Assembly (NCBI GenBank): GCA_028823185.1
Contig: JAPKBY010000124.1
Span: 1-5,905 of the forward strand
Origin: Planctomycetota bacterium
Lineage (GTDB): Bacteria; Planctomycetota; UBA1135; GCA-002686595
Length of the DNA: 5,905 nucleotides
Direction: 5' to 3'
The notes below the pieces were generated by a model. That model was not told where the DNA came from, searched no databases, and saw only the letters and a program-made list of their open reading frames with translations. The position numbers were made by a program, and so were the translations under genes. Below are positions 1 through 5,905 of the stretch, in pieces (the first letter of the stretch is position 1; each line of letters opens with the position of its first letter).

Positions 1-2463
1 GAGAGCTCCGGGTTGAAGGACGAGCAAACGAGAAATGCCGGCGTTCCATGAGATGGAGAGAGGGTCTATTAGTTGTGGGCCTGTTCCAACTCCACCGCCT
101 GCGACCCGGAAGCGATCGCCTGTAGCGAGGTCAACCCTCGTGACCGTTCTGTCTAGAGGGTCAAGGACATATGCAGAGTTGGCGCCTGCGTCGACCGTTA
201 AGCTGCTCGCGGAGTTGAACGATACGCCGCCACCAACACCTTGCCCTGAGACAAGGGTGCGGGGTCCGCCCAGGCGACCAACCTTAATTATGCGGGGCTG
301 ACCGGTTCCAACGTCGACAGCCACGAGGGTGTTCGCGTCGAGGATTGCCAGGTCAGCGAGACCGTTCAACGCGAGGCCCGTTCCGGCGCCGTCTCCACTC
401 ACGAGGGCGCGCTCACCGTTTTGTAAGGAGACGGAATAGATCGCATCTTTTGCTTCACATGAGACATAGGCGATCTCTTGGAGCTCGTCTACCGAGAGGC
501 TGATGGGTGTCTCCCATCCAGGCCCTGCACCAGCGCACACGTCGAGCTCTGCAGCCCTTGAGCCGGAAGAGGTTGAGACGGAGTAGATCGCATGGCCGGT
601 GTTATCCGCAACATAGAGGTCCCCGCCGCCCGCCCGCGTGAAGTGACGGGGTGAGGACCAATGGTATCCATCAAACCCGGATTGAGAGCCGTTGCTGCTG
701 AGCAGAGCGAGGGTTGAGGTGCCGAGGTGCGCGATGAAGATCTTCTTTCCGGAGGGGTCTAAAATCCACGCGGTGAGGCCGTTGAGGCTCAATATGACTT
801 CAGATGGGGCGAACATCGTGGCGCCATCTATGGTGTCGAAGTTGTTGATCAGGACCTCGCGATCTCCAGAGACTCGGTCGACAGCGAGGAGCGCTCTCGC
901 CTGGGAATCTACGAGGAGGAAGCGGCTGAGTGCTTTCTGGTAGACCAGTCCGCTGACAGCGATCATTTCGGGCCCAACACCTCTGCCGGCTGAAGCATCT
1001 CCTAAAACGCTGGAAGAGACGACGCTCCGATCGCCGTTGGCTAGGGAGATCTCGACGATTGCCTCGCTACCATCTTCGCCAAAGTCGCGATCACTTACAG
1101 CTAAGGACGGAGGGGTGCCTTGGGTTGAAGAAACAAAAGTGAGTCCTTTTGGTTGAGTGAGAATCGGGCCATCTCCCAGCCCAGCACCAGAGACAAGCGA
1201 AGCCTCGCCGCTGGCCAGGTCGAACTTCAGCACGCACTTTGAGTTTTCTTCTAACGCAAAGAGGGCAGGAGGCGAAGAGGAATAGACGAGGGTTGAGATA
1301 TTCCAAGAGGCTCCACCGCTGGGCTCAGAGAAATCGAGAATTTGGTTAGTAGAGGGGTAGTAAGAGAACAGCGCGTTGTAGGTAGAGGAGAAGTAGATGA
1401 GTCTCCCGCCAGACAGGTCATAGGCGAGCGCGGTTGGGAATAACGGAAGTGGGCCCCCGCCGGAGATGGTTACGGCGTCCGCGTTGCCCTCGTAGTTGCC
1501 AGAGGTGTCACTGACTTGCGTGGTCAGGAGCGTGTCGAGACTCAAAGGCACTCCTTCACGCGTCCAAGTTTCATAGCTGTCAGTGCTGGCCGCGGGGGCT
1601 CCGTTGATTCGCACGAAGTCGACGCCGACGGTGTCCGCAGCTCTGCCATAAACAGAGATCGTCGCCGCATCGGTGATTGAGCCTTCCGGGGGATAGAGAA
1701 TCTCTGCGCTGGGAGGGATCGAATCGGAGACGGTGAGAGTGAAGCTGTCCACACCTGAGGAATCGTCAGCTCCAAGGCCGCCTATTCCGCCGTCGTCAGT
1801 CAGAGAGAGGGTGATGGTAGCTTCGCCAACCGCACCCTCGGCTATGTTGAACTGGAGCTCCCCGTCAGCGAGCACGCGAAGGGGGGGTGTGTCGAAAAGC
1901 TCTGGCGCACTGTTTGACTCAATTACGAACGTAAGGCTTTGTCCGAGTTCATCTTCGGCGCCAGGAGACAGGTTGGTGGCCCACCCAGGTACAGGGGGGT
2001 GTGAGCTTGAAGTAGCTTCCACGGAGATGTCTGGGCCGACATCAAAAGACGGCGGGTCATTGACGGGGTTTACGGTGATTAAGAAAGACTCAGGAGGGGT
2101 CGAAACTCCTTCTGCGTTTTGAAGAATGATGGTGACTTCAGTGCTGCCACTCTTGTCCTCGGCGGGGATGAAGGCGAGCGCTCCAAAGCCGCTGACGGTA
2201 GGCGCGACAAGGAAGAGAGAGGGGTCATCCGGGGTGAGCGAAAAGAGCGCTCCATTTTGAAGGTTAGTTGCCCAGGCTGCTTGGGTTACAGCAACGTCTT
2301 CGTCGACAACAAGGTCTCCTCCAGAGGTAAACGAGGGGGAATTTGAGCCGGCCCCACCAGAGTCGCCACTTGAGCCGGCCCCACCAGAGTCGCTACTGGA
2401 GCTCTCGCCGCAGGCCGGGAGGAGAGCGAGGAGCAATGGGGCGATCTGAAGGTGCTTAAACAT
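1..2463 (-). CDS. Large secreted lipoprotein with cadherin/Ig-like modules and beta-propeller-like repeats (C-terminus cut by window edge)
   Basis: The minus-strand frame is open for 821 codons from the ATG at 2463 to the left edge, so the 3' end is missing. Residues 1-18 form a lipoprotein signal peptide: a Lys/His-containing start, a Leu-rich core and a lipobox LLPAC with the lipidated Cys at 18. Gly at +2 does not signal inner-membrane retention by the Lol rule, so outer-membrane or surface placement is inferred. Residues 19-41 are a Ser/Gly/Asp linker. Residues 44-138 form a cadherin-like/Ig-like module ending in NPVNDPP. Residues 139-246 form a second such module (GWATNLSPGAEDELGQSLTF, then TITLSLTDDGG). 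Residues 250-335 form a third Ig-like module (ILYPPEG, later SDTSGNYEGNADAVTI). From about 340 onward, roughly 50-residue repeats of the type xVDLATGDRxxVSGxGxGxGP resemble NHL/SMP-30-like propeller blades. The precise role is unknown; adhesion, binding or envelope scaffolding is plausible. The ATG was chosen because it places the signal peptide at the N-terminus. No clear Shine-Dalgarno sequence precedes it. Confidence 0.88.
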   Translation of the reverse strand, partial: MFKHLQIAPLLLALLPACGESSSSDSGGAGSSGDSGGAGSNSPSFTSGGDLVVDEDVAVTQAAWATNLQNGALFSLTPDDPSLFLVAPTVSGFGALAFIPAEDKSGSTEVTIILQNAEGVSTPPESFLITVNPVNDPPSFDVGPDISVEATSSSHPPVPGWATNLSPGAEDELGQSLTFVIESNSAPELFDTPPLRVLADGELQFNIAEGAVGEATITLSLTDDGGIGGLGADDSSGVDSFTLTVSDSIPPSAEILYPPEGSITDAATISVYGRAADTVGVDFVRINGAPAASTDSYETWTREGVPLSLDTLLTTQVSDTSGNYEGNADAVTISGGGPLPLFPTALAYDLSGGRLIYFSSTYNALFSYYPSTNQILDFSEPSGGASWNISTLVYSSSPPALFALEENSKCVLKFDLASGEASLVSGAGLGDGPILTQPKGLTFVSSTQGTPPSLAVSDRDFGEDGSEAIVEISLANGDRSVVSSSVLGDASAGRGVGPEMIAVSGLVYQKALSRFLLVDSQARALLAVDRVSGDREVLINNFDTIDGATMFAPSEVILSLNGLTAWILDPSGKKIFIAHLGTSTLALLSSNGSQSGFDGYHWSSPRHFTRAGGGDLYVADNTGHAIYSVSTSSGSRAAELDVCAGAGPGWETPISLSVDELQEIAYVSCEAKDAIYSVSLQNGERALVSGDGAGTGLALNGLADLAILDANTLVAVDVGTGQPRIIKVGRLGGPRTLVSGQGVGGGVSFNSASSLTVDAGANSAYVLDPLDRTVTRVDLATGDRFRVAGGGVGTGPQLIDPLSISWNAGISRLLVLQPGAL
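2344..2397. repeat. Two tandem 27-bp units in the lipoprotein linker
   Basis: Units 2344-2370 and 2371-2397 are identical except for one base (c/t near the end of each unit). On the minus strand they encode consecutive nine-residue Ser/Gly/Asp segments (SSSDSGGAG then SSGDSGGAG) just after the lipidated Cys. Because the unit is a multiple of three, copy-number change would alter linker length without breaking the frame. The segment is probably a flexible spacer that lifts the folded modules away from the membrane. Confidence 0.85.
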
Positions 2464-2562
2464 GGCCAAAAGGGTGACTAAAAGAGTAACACCAATGGCC
2501 TAAATGCAACAACCTAAGGGTGCGGGGTTGGCTTAACGCGTGAAAAGGAGGCTGGAGGGCCC
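2464..2562. promoter_or_regulatory. Divergent intergenic region between lipoprotein and aspartate kinase genes
   Basis: These 99 bases separate two divergently oriented start codons, so promoters for both genes should lie here or slightly inside the genes. I see no convincing sigma-70 pair for either direction. On the minus strand TTGTTG (2513-2508) is followed after 17 nt by GTTACT (2490-2485), a weak match. An imperfect hairpin lies at 2473-2493: GGTG/CACC and ACT/AGT stems around an AAAAG loop with a 2-nt bulge. It would fall in the lipoprotein leader or act as a protein-binding site. The region is defined by gene layout rather than by clear motifs. Confidence 0.4.
2545..2551 (+). promoter_or_regulatory. 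Ribosome binding site for aspartate kinase
   Basis: AAGGAGG is a near-perfect Shine-Dalgarno sequence, 11 nt before the GTG at 2563. A second GGAGGG at 2554-2559 lies only 3 nt before that GTG. These sites favour the GTG over the in-frame ATG at 2590, which is preceded only by a G-run. This is the only one of the four starts in the window with a strong Shine-Dalgarno sequence. Confidence 0.6.
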
Positions 2563-3708
2563 GTGAGAGCCCGTTATCCTTTGGGGGCCATGGAGCAAGG
2601 TGTGATCAAGGTAATGAAGTTTGGCGGGGCCGCTCTAAGGGATGGCCCCGGGGTGCGTCGAGTCGTGGACATCGTTACGCATCACGGAGGAGAGGCCCCC
2701 GTCGTAGTTGTGAGCGCTCTCGAAGGGGTAACAGATTTGCTCGTCGATGCAGCTAGGGCTGCCGCTCGTGGAGAGGTCAACTCCGACGCAATCCGAATTA
2801 GACACAGGAGCGTCCTCGCGCAGCTCTCCGCCGACCCAGAGCTCTTGGACCGGTATAGCAGAGAGCTCAGCTTGATCTTGGAATCGATCAGAGGTCGAAG
2901 GGAGCTAGGCGCCGTGGAGTTAGACCATGTGCTCTCTTTTGGAGAGCGAGCGAGCGCGAGGATCGTCGCGAAGTGCTTTGAGAATCAGGGCATCATGGCG
3001 ACCCCAGTGGACTCTTATGATTTGGGTCTAAAGACAGATTCAAATCACAGAAACGCGCGCCCGCTCTCTCCCGCGAGAGCCACGCTTGAGAGGTCTATTT
3101 GGGAGATACCCGGCATTCCTGTGGTCACAGGGTTTCTCGCGAAAGACGGCGAAGGGAACCTCACGACCCTCGGCCGTAACGGCTCGGACCTCTCCGCAGC
3201 GCTCTTAGCTGAAGCCGTAGAGGCGGAGGCTGTGGAGTTTTGGAAAGGAGTACCCGGAGTCTTAAGCGCGGACCCCGCGGTTGTCCCGGAGGCTCGATCT
3301 ATCGAGCGGCTGTGTTTCGCAGACGCCGAGGAGCTCGGCCACCTCGGCGCTCGCATTCTTCACCCAGACGCGATCGCTCCGGCGGTTCGAGCAGGAGTAG
3401 AGGTGAGAGTTCGCTTTGTGAAAGACCCGAGCCACCCCGGAACGGTCCTTGTTAAGGAAGAGCTCGGTGTGGGCCCAGTGGCGGTGGTCGCCACCGTCCA
3501 TGAGGCGCGCGAAGCGGTTGCGCTTGTAGGAGCCAACAACGAAGAGAGTGGAGCTCTGGCGCGCCGTGCGCTCGAAGAGAGGGGCTTGTCAGCTGACTGG
3601 ACGGGGAGGTCAAAGAGTGGCCGCGCTGTCTTTCTTGGGGTTAAGCCTGGCGAAGTGCTTGAGGCACTTCGAGCGGTTCACGGCGCTCTCTTTGAGCCCG
3701 GCCTGTAG
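2563..3708 (+). CDS. lysC: Aspartate kinase with shortened regulatory domain
   Basis: This 381-residue protein is a cytoplasmic aspartokinase (ATP + L-aspartate to 4-phospho-L-aspartate), the first step toward lysine, diaminopimelate, threonine and methionine. The amino-acid-kinase fold spans about residues 16-297. Visible landmarks are KFGG (19-22), VVVSALEGVT (48-57), SFGE (125-128), TLGRNGSD (202-209), FWKGVPGVLSADP (226-238), GARILHP (262-268) and HPGT (291-294). Typical monofunctional enzymes have about 400-470 residues with two ACT domains. Here only about 80 residues follow the kinase domain, enough for one ACT-like unit ending RAVFLGVKPGEVLEALRAVH. The usual KFGGTS is KFGGAA. Feedback control may therefore be reduced or different (inference). 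The GTG start was chosen for its Shine-Dalgarno sequence; ATG 2590 is an alternative that would remove nine residues. No homoserine dehydrogenase domain is fused. The gene lies 72 bp upstream of mgtE on the same strand. The symbol is by family, since isozyme class cannot be told. Confidence 0.93.
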   Translation: MRARYPLGAMEQGVIKVMKFGGAALRDGPGVRRVVDIVTHHGGEAPVVVVSALEGVTDLLVDAARAAARGEVNSDAIRIRHRSVLAQLSADPELLDRYSRELSLILESIRGRRELGAVELDHVLSFGERASARIVAKCFENQGIMATPVDSYDLGLKTDSNHRNARPLSPARATLERSIWEIPGIPVVTGFLAKDGEGNLTTLGRNGSDLSAALLAEAVEAEAVEFWKGVPGVLSADPAVVPEARSIERLCFADAEELGHLGARILHPDAIAPAVRAGVEVRVRFVKDPSHPGTVLVKEELGVGPVAVVATVHEAREAVALVGANNEESGALARRALEERGLSADWTGRSKSGRAVFLGVKPGEVLEALRAVHGALFEPGL

Positions 3709-3718
3709 CTAAATGACA

Positions 3719-3736
3719 CTCCAAAACGGTTTGGAG
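3719..3736 (+). promoter_or_regulatory. Perfect hairpin in the lysC-mgtE spacer
   Basis: CTCCAAA (3719-3725) and TTTGGAG (3730-3736) are exact inverted repeats around an ACGG tetraloop, starting 10 nt after the aspartate kinase stop. The stem is only moderately GC-rich and no T-run follows, so it is not a canonical intrinsic terminator. It could be a weak or factor-assisted terminator, an mRNA-stabilising 3' end, or part of an mgtE leader. There is too little room in the 72-bp spacer for a full M-box riboswitch. Confidence 0.4.
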
Positions 3737-3748
3737 GTCGCCGGCGAC
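3737..3748. repeat. 12-bp perfect palindrome, possible operator
   Basis: GTCGCCGGCGAC is its own reverse complement and abuts the 3719-3736 hairpin. It lies 32 nt before the mgtE ATG. Dyad symmetry is compatible with a dimeric regulator site or with a second RNA stem, but short GC palindromes also arise by chance. No known regulator motif is recognised. Confidence 0.35.
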
Positions 3749-3780
3749 GAGCGAGGAGATATCCTTCCGTCCGATCAGCT

Positions 3781-5133
3781 ATGAACCCCGATACACACGA
3801 TTCTTTGCTGCAGAAGCAACAATTCACTCAGCGCCTTAACGGGCCGAAAGATGAGTTGCGTCTCTTCTTAGAGGGAGTCCACCCCGCTGATACGGCGGAG
3901 TGGCTGCTCGACCTGAGCGTCGAGGAAGGCTGGAGCGTCCTCGAACAGCTCGACATTGAGGCGCGAGCTGAGGTCCTAGCGCAAGCAGAGGAGTCGATCA
4001 GCGTCCCGCTCCTCGAGCGGATGAGCCTAGCGCAGCTCACCGAAGTGGTGGAAGAGTTGCCGGCAGACGATGCCGTCGACGTGCTCGCTCTCGTTGAGGA
4101 GTCCGTCTCCGAACAGGTCTTACAGCAGGTTGACCTGGAGCGAGCTGAGGGCCTCAGGGAGCTCGCGAGCTATGACCCGGAGTCTGCTGGCGGGATGATG
4201 AACAGCGAGCTGGTGACGGTCCCGCATGGTGTCCGCCTAGGCGACGTCATCAAGCTCATCAAGACCGAAGGGGATGAGACCGAGGACGGGCAAGGCGTCT
4301 TCGTCGTTGACGATAAAGATCGACCGGTCGGCTACTTAGCTTATCGACAGCTCATTACGCACTCGATTCACGAAGAGGTGCGCGATGTGATGGCTCTGCC
4401 CGTCTCAATCTTGATCACGGCGGATCAAGAGGAGGCGGCTGGCCTCGTTCAGCACTATCAGCTTGAAGAGCTCGCGGTTGTTGACGCGAGCGGGGTGTTG
4501 GTCGGCGCCATCACGGCGGACGACGCGCTCGGCGTCTTAGAGGAAGAGGCGAGCGAAGACTTCTTAAAGCTAGTCGGGGCACCGGCAGATCAACCCACTC
4601 GCCAGTCGGTCGGGCGTCGGGTTGTGAACCGTCTCCCGCTGCAAGGGGTGACTGTTCTTGGAGGGCTCCTTACGGCCTGGATCCTTGGGTGGGAGCGATG
4701 GGAGCTACCCCCTGATGCCGACCTCTTCCGTTTCATTCCGATCGTGATCGGACTCGCCGGGAATGTTGGGATTCAGTGTTCGACGATTCTCGTGCGCGGT
4801 TTTGCGACAGGCGAGGTCGAGAGGGAGAGAGAGTTGACCGTACTTCGCGGCGAGGTGAGCGTCGGGTTCTTTATAGGGTTGATTTGCGGGGCAGCGACAA
4901 CGCTCATTACGGGCTTCACCGAGTCCGGGGTGGCAGGGTGGTCCTTCGCGATCGCGATCGGTGTGGCCATCACTGTGGCGGTCAGCTGGGCTGCCCTCTT
5001 GGGCTGTATCGTCCCGACTGTTTGCAGGCGAATTGGAATTGACCCCGCTGTTGTTGCGGGGCCATTCCTCATCACCGTCAGCGATGTCTCTGGAACCGTC
5101 CTTTATCTCTGCGTGGCAGCTATCCTCCTTTAG
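3781..5133 (+). CDS. mgtE: MgtE-family magnesium transporter
   Basis: This 450-residue protein is a full-length MgtE, a homodimeric inner-membrane Mg2+ channel/transporter gated by cytoplasmic Mg2+. Residues 25-130 form the acidic helical N domain (HPADTAEWLLDL at 34-45; LPADDAVDVLALV at 93-105). The junction YDPESAGGMMNSE (131-143) leads into two CBS domains, about 140-200 (FVVDDKDRPVGYLAYRQLI) and 202-258 (LAVVDASGVLVGAITADDAL). A connecting 'plug' segment (EASEDFLKLVGA, 256-267) precedes five membrane segments at about 286-304, 315-336, 358-379, 386-411 and 424-450. The pore signature appears as GNVGIQCSTILVRGFATGE (327-345), against the more usual GNAGxQS. Asp421 in DPAVVAGPFLITVSDVSG matches the conserved pore Asp of the family. 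ATG 3781 is the only ATG/GTG/TTG in frame after the upstream TAG at 3706. No Shine-Dalgarno sequence lies at normal distance; GAGGAG at 3753-3758 is 22 nt away. The stop lies 2 nt before the signal peptidase start, indicating co-transcription. Confidence 0.95.
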   Translation: MNPDTHDSLLQKQQFTQRLNGPKDELRLFLEGVHPADTAEWLLDLSVEEGWSVLEQLDIEARAEVLAQAEESISVPLLERMSLAQLTEVVEELPADDAVDVLALVEESVSEQVLQQVDLERAEGLRELASYDPESAGGMMNSELVTVPHGVRLGDVIKLIKTEGDETEDGQGVFVVDDKDRPVGYLAYRQLITHSIHEEVRDVMALPVSILITADQEEAAGLVQHYQLEELAVVDASGVLVGAITADDALGVLEEEASEDFLKLVGAPADQPTRQSVGRRVVNRLPLQGVTVLGGLLTAWILGWERWELPPDADLFRFIPIVIGLAGNVGIQCSTILVRGFATGEVERERELTVLRGEVSVGFFIGLICGAATTLITGFTESGVAGWSFAIAIGVAITVAVSWAALLGCIVPTVCRRIGIDPAVVAGPFLITVSDVSGTVLYLCVAAILL

Positions 5134-5135
5134 AC

Positions 5136-5905
5136 GTGAAAAAATCTCCGGCAACAGGGGCCACTGAGCGAGGCCGGTGGGTCGCGCCCGCTGGCGTCGC
5201 TCTAGCGGTGATCGTCCTCGCGAGGCTCTTCTTCTTTGGCATCTATGAGGTCGAGGGCCGCTCAATGGTTCCAACGCTGCAAGCAGGCGAGAGCGTTCTT
5301 GTTGGCTATGGAGAGCAGGAGATCGAACGCTTTGATCTTGTTGTTTTACGAAGGCCAAGCGAGAAGAGGCCAAAGGTGAAGCGCGTCGTCGGTTTACCCG
5401 GAGAGAGCGTTCAGCTGGTGAATGGCGACCTCGTCGTGAATGGAGATCGTCTCTCACTGCAGACGCCACGACCACCGCTCGTGGCAGTCTACGACGACAG
5501 CGTCGACCCGGTTGAGGAGTGGTTTCAAATGGGTAGCACCCAGATGGATCCCTGGAAGAAGACAGCTGAGGGTTGGCTCCTAGAGGCGAAGGGGGTTGCG
5601 AAGGGGGCAGCAGCTGGGACCATGTTCTTCGCGAAACGACTGACCGCAGGACACATCTCAGGGGACGCGGAGGCTGGACCTGGCGGCGCCTCTGCTGCAG
5701 ATTGCGTGCTCTCTTGTGATGTTCGTCTTGGAGAGCAGCCTGCAGAGCTCAACTTTATATTGCGCGAACAAGGCGACACTTTTCGAGCAGAGCTTCGTCC
5801 GACCGGAAGCGGCACGATGAACGCACAGATCCTGCAGCGCTGGAAGGGAGGAGAGGAGCTCCTGCTCGCGGAGGGAGAGCTCCTGCTCTCAGCGGAGGGA
5901 TGGTC
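5136..5905 (+). CDS. lepB: Type I signal peptidase with long extra region (C-terminus cut by window edge)
   Basis: The open frame gives 256 codons to the right edge. Signal peptidase I cleaves signal peptides from exported proteins on the periplasmic face of the inner membrane. Residues 15-36 form one membrane anchor. VEGRSMVPTLQAGESVLV (39-56) carries the nucleophile Ser43, FDLVVLRRP (66-74) is the third box, and VKRVVGLPGESV (81-92) carries the general base Lys82. The C-terminal GDNR/DSR box is not found in the 174 residues after Lys82. From about 125 to 256 there is a Trp-containing segment (WFQMG, DPWKK, GWLLEAKG) and then a probably beta-rich stretch (CVLSCDVRLG, LNFILREQGDTFRAELRPTG). 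This suggests an inserted beta-sandwich-like domain before the last catalytic box. GTG 5136 is the first standard start in this frame after the stop at 5040-5042. It lacks a Shine-Dalgarno sequence and sits 2 nt after the mgtE stop, so translational coupling is likely. Confidence 0.9.
   Translation, partial: MKKSPATGATERGRWVAPAGVALAVIVLARLFFFGIYEVEGRSMVPTLQAGESVLVGYGEQEIERFDLVVLRRPSEKRPKVKRVVGLPGESVQLVNGDLVVNGDRLSLQTPRPPLVAVYDDSVDPVEEWFQMGSTQMDPWKKTAEGWLLEAKGVAKGAAAGTMFFAKRLTAGHISGDAEAGPGGASAADCVLSCDVRLGEQPAELNFILREQGDTFRAELRPTGSGTMNAQILQRWKGGEELLLAEGELLLSAEGW
5856..5900. repeat. Imperfect tandem duplication (21/24 bp) in signal peptidase gene
   Basis: A 12-base string, GAGCTCCTGCTC, occurs at 5856-5867 and 5877-5888. 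Both copies are followed by GCGGAGGGA, the second after a 3-base insertion. The units (5856-5876 and 5877-5900) encode ELLLAEG and ELLLSAEG in the extra region of the protein. The frame is kept, so this looks like a small in-frame duplication in a tolerant part of the domain. Confidence 0.7.

Noticed and set aside
1733..2346. Plus-strand open frames opposite the lipoprotein gene (1733-2122 and 2119-2346)
   Set aside because: Their compositions are low-information, and the minus strand encodes a coherent signal peptide, VNDPP modules and repeats through the same bases.
2472..2506. Plus-strand promoter for aspartate kinase (TGACTA ... TAAATG)
   Set aside because: The spacing is 20 nt and both hexamers match poorly, so there is not enough support for a promoter call.
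3719..3740. Intrinsic terminator after the aspartate kinase gene
   Set aside because: The stem-loop is perfect but no run of T follows, so I list it only as a structure of unknown role.
3706..3783. Aspartate kinase and mgtE are in the same frame, separated by one TAG and 24 sense codons, so amber readthrough would fuse them
   Set aside because: The intervening codons are Arg-rich and not domain-like, both proteins are complete by themselves, and no recoding signal is seen. The shared frame has a one-in-three chance.
112..4955. Three GCGATCGC octamers (112-119, 3370-3377, 4948-4955), the HIP1 palindrome abundant in cyanobacteria
   Set aside because: This is more than expected for random sequence, but all three are within coding sequence and the number is far too small to argue for a cyanobacterium. 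The short aspartate kinase also does not fit the long cyanobacterial form.
4705..5475. Long minus-strand open frame of 256 codons opposite mgtE and the signal peptidase gene
   Set aside because: It is rich in Arg, Ser and Pro with no recognisable motif, and it lies antisense to two genes with clear family signatures. It is a shadow frame.

Overview
The window reads as a chromosomal stretch of a Gram-negative bacterium. It holds one long leftward lipoprotein gene and, divergent from it, three closely packed rightward genes. The base composition is moderately GC-rich. Three of the four starts lack a recognisable Shine-Dalgarno sequence. The lipoprotein is of a type common in marine bacteria, and the signal peptidase carries an unusual long region after its catalytic Lys box. 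That region recalls planctomycete or related lineages, but the phylum cannot be fixed from this sequence alone.

Layout. Positions 1-2463, minus strand: the first 821 codons of a large secreted lipoprotein, truncated by the left window edge. It has a lipobox, a Ser/Gly linker with a duplicated 27-bp unit, two cadherin-like/Ig-like modules (one ending in a VNDPP motif), a third Ig-like module, and then at least eight degenerate beta-propeller-type repeats. Positions 2464-2562: a 99-bp divergent intergenic region that must hold both promoters. Positions 2563-3708, plus: an aspartate kinase with an intact kinase domain but a shortened C-terminal regulatory region. Positions 3709-3780: a 72-bp spacer with a perfect 7-bp hairpin followed directly by a perfect 12-bp palindrome. 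Positions 3781-5133, plus: a full-length MgtE-type magnesium transporter. Position 5136 to the right edge, plus: a type I signal peptidase starting 2 nt after the mgtE stop. It has the catalytic Ser and Lys boxes and then about 150 residues of extra sequence, without the expected C-terminal GDNR-type box inside the window.

How the genes relate. Aspartate kinase makes aspartyl phosphate for lysine, threonine, methionine and diaminopimelate synthesis. MgtE imports Mg2+ under Mg2+-gated control. Signal peptidase I matures exported proteins at the inner membrane. Spacing suggests that at least mgtE and the signal peptidase gene are co-transcribed. The lysC-like gene may be part of the same operon, with the spacer structure as a possible control point. 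I see no mobile element, CRISPR array, tRNA or rRNA, and no evidence of a wholly new system. The most unusual elements are the signal peptidase architecture, the reduced aspartate kinase and the repeat-rich lipoprotein. Every stretch longer than 100 bases is accounted for by a gene.
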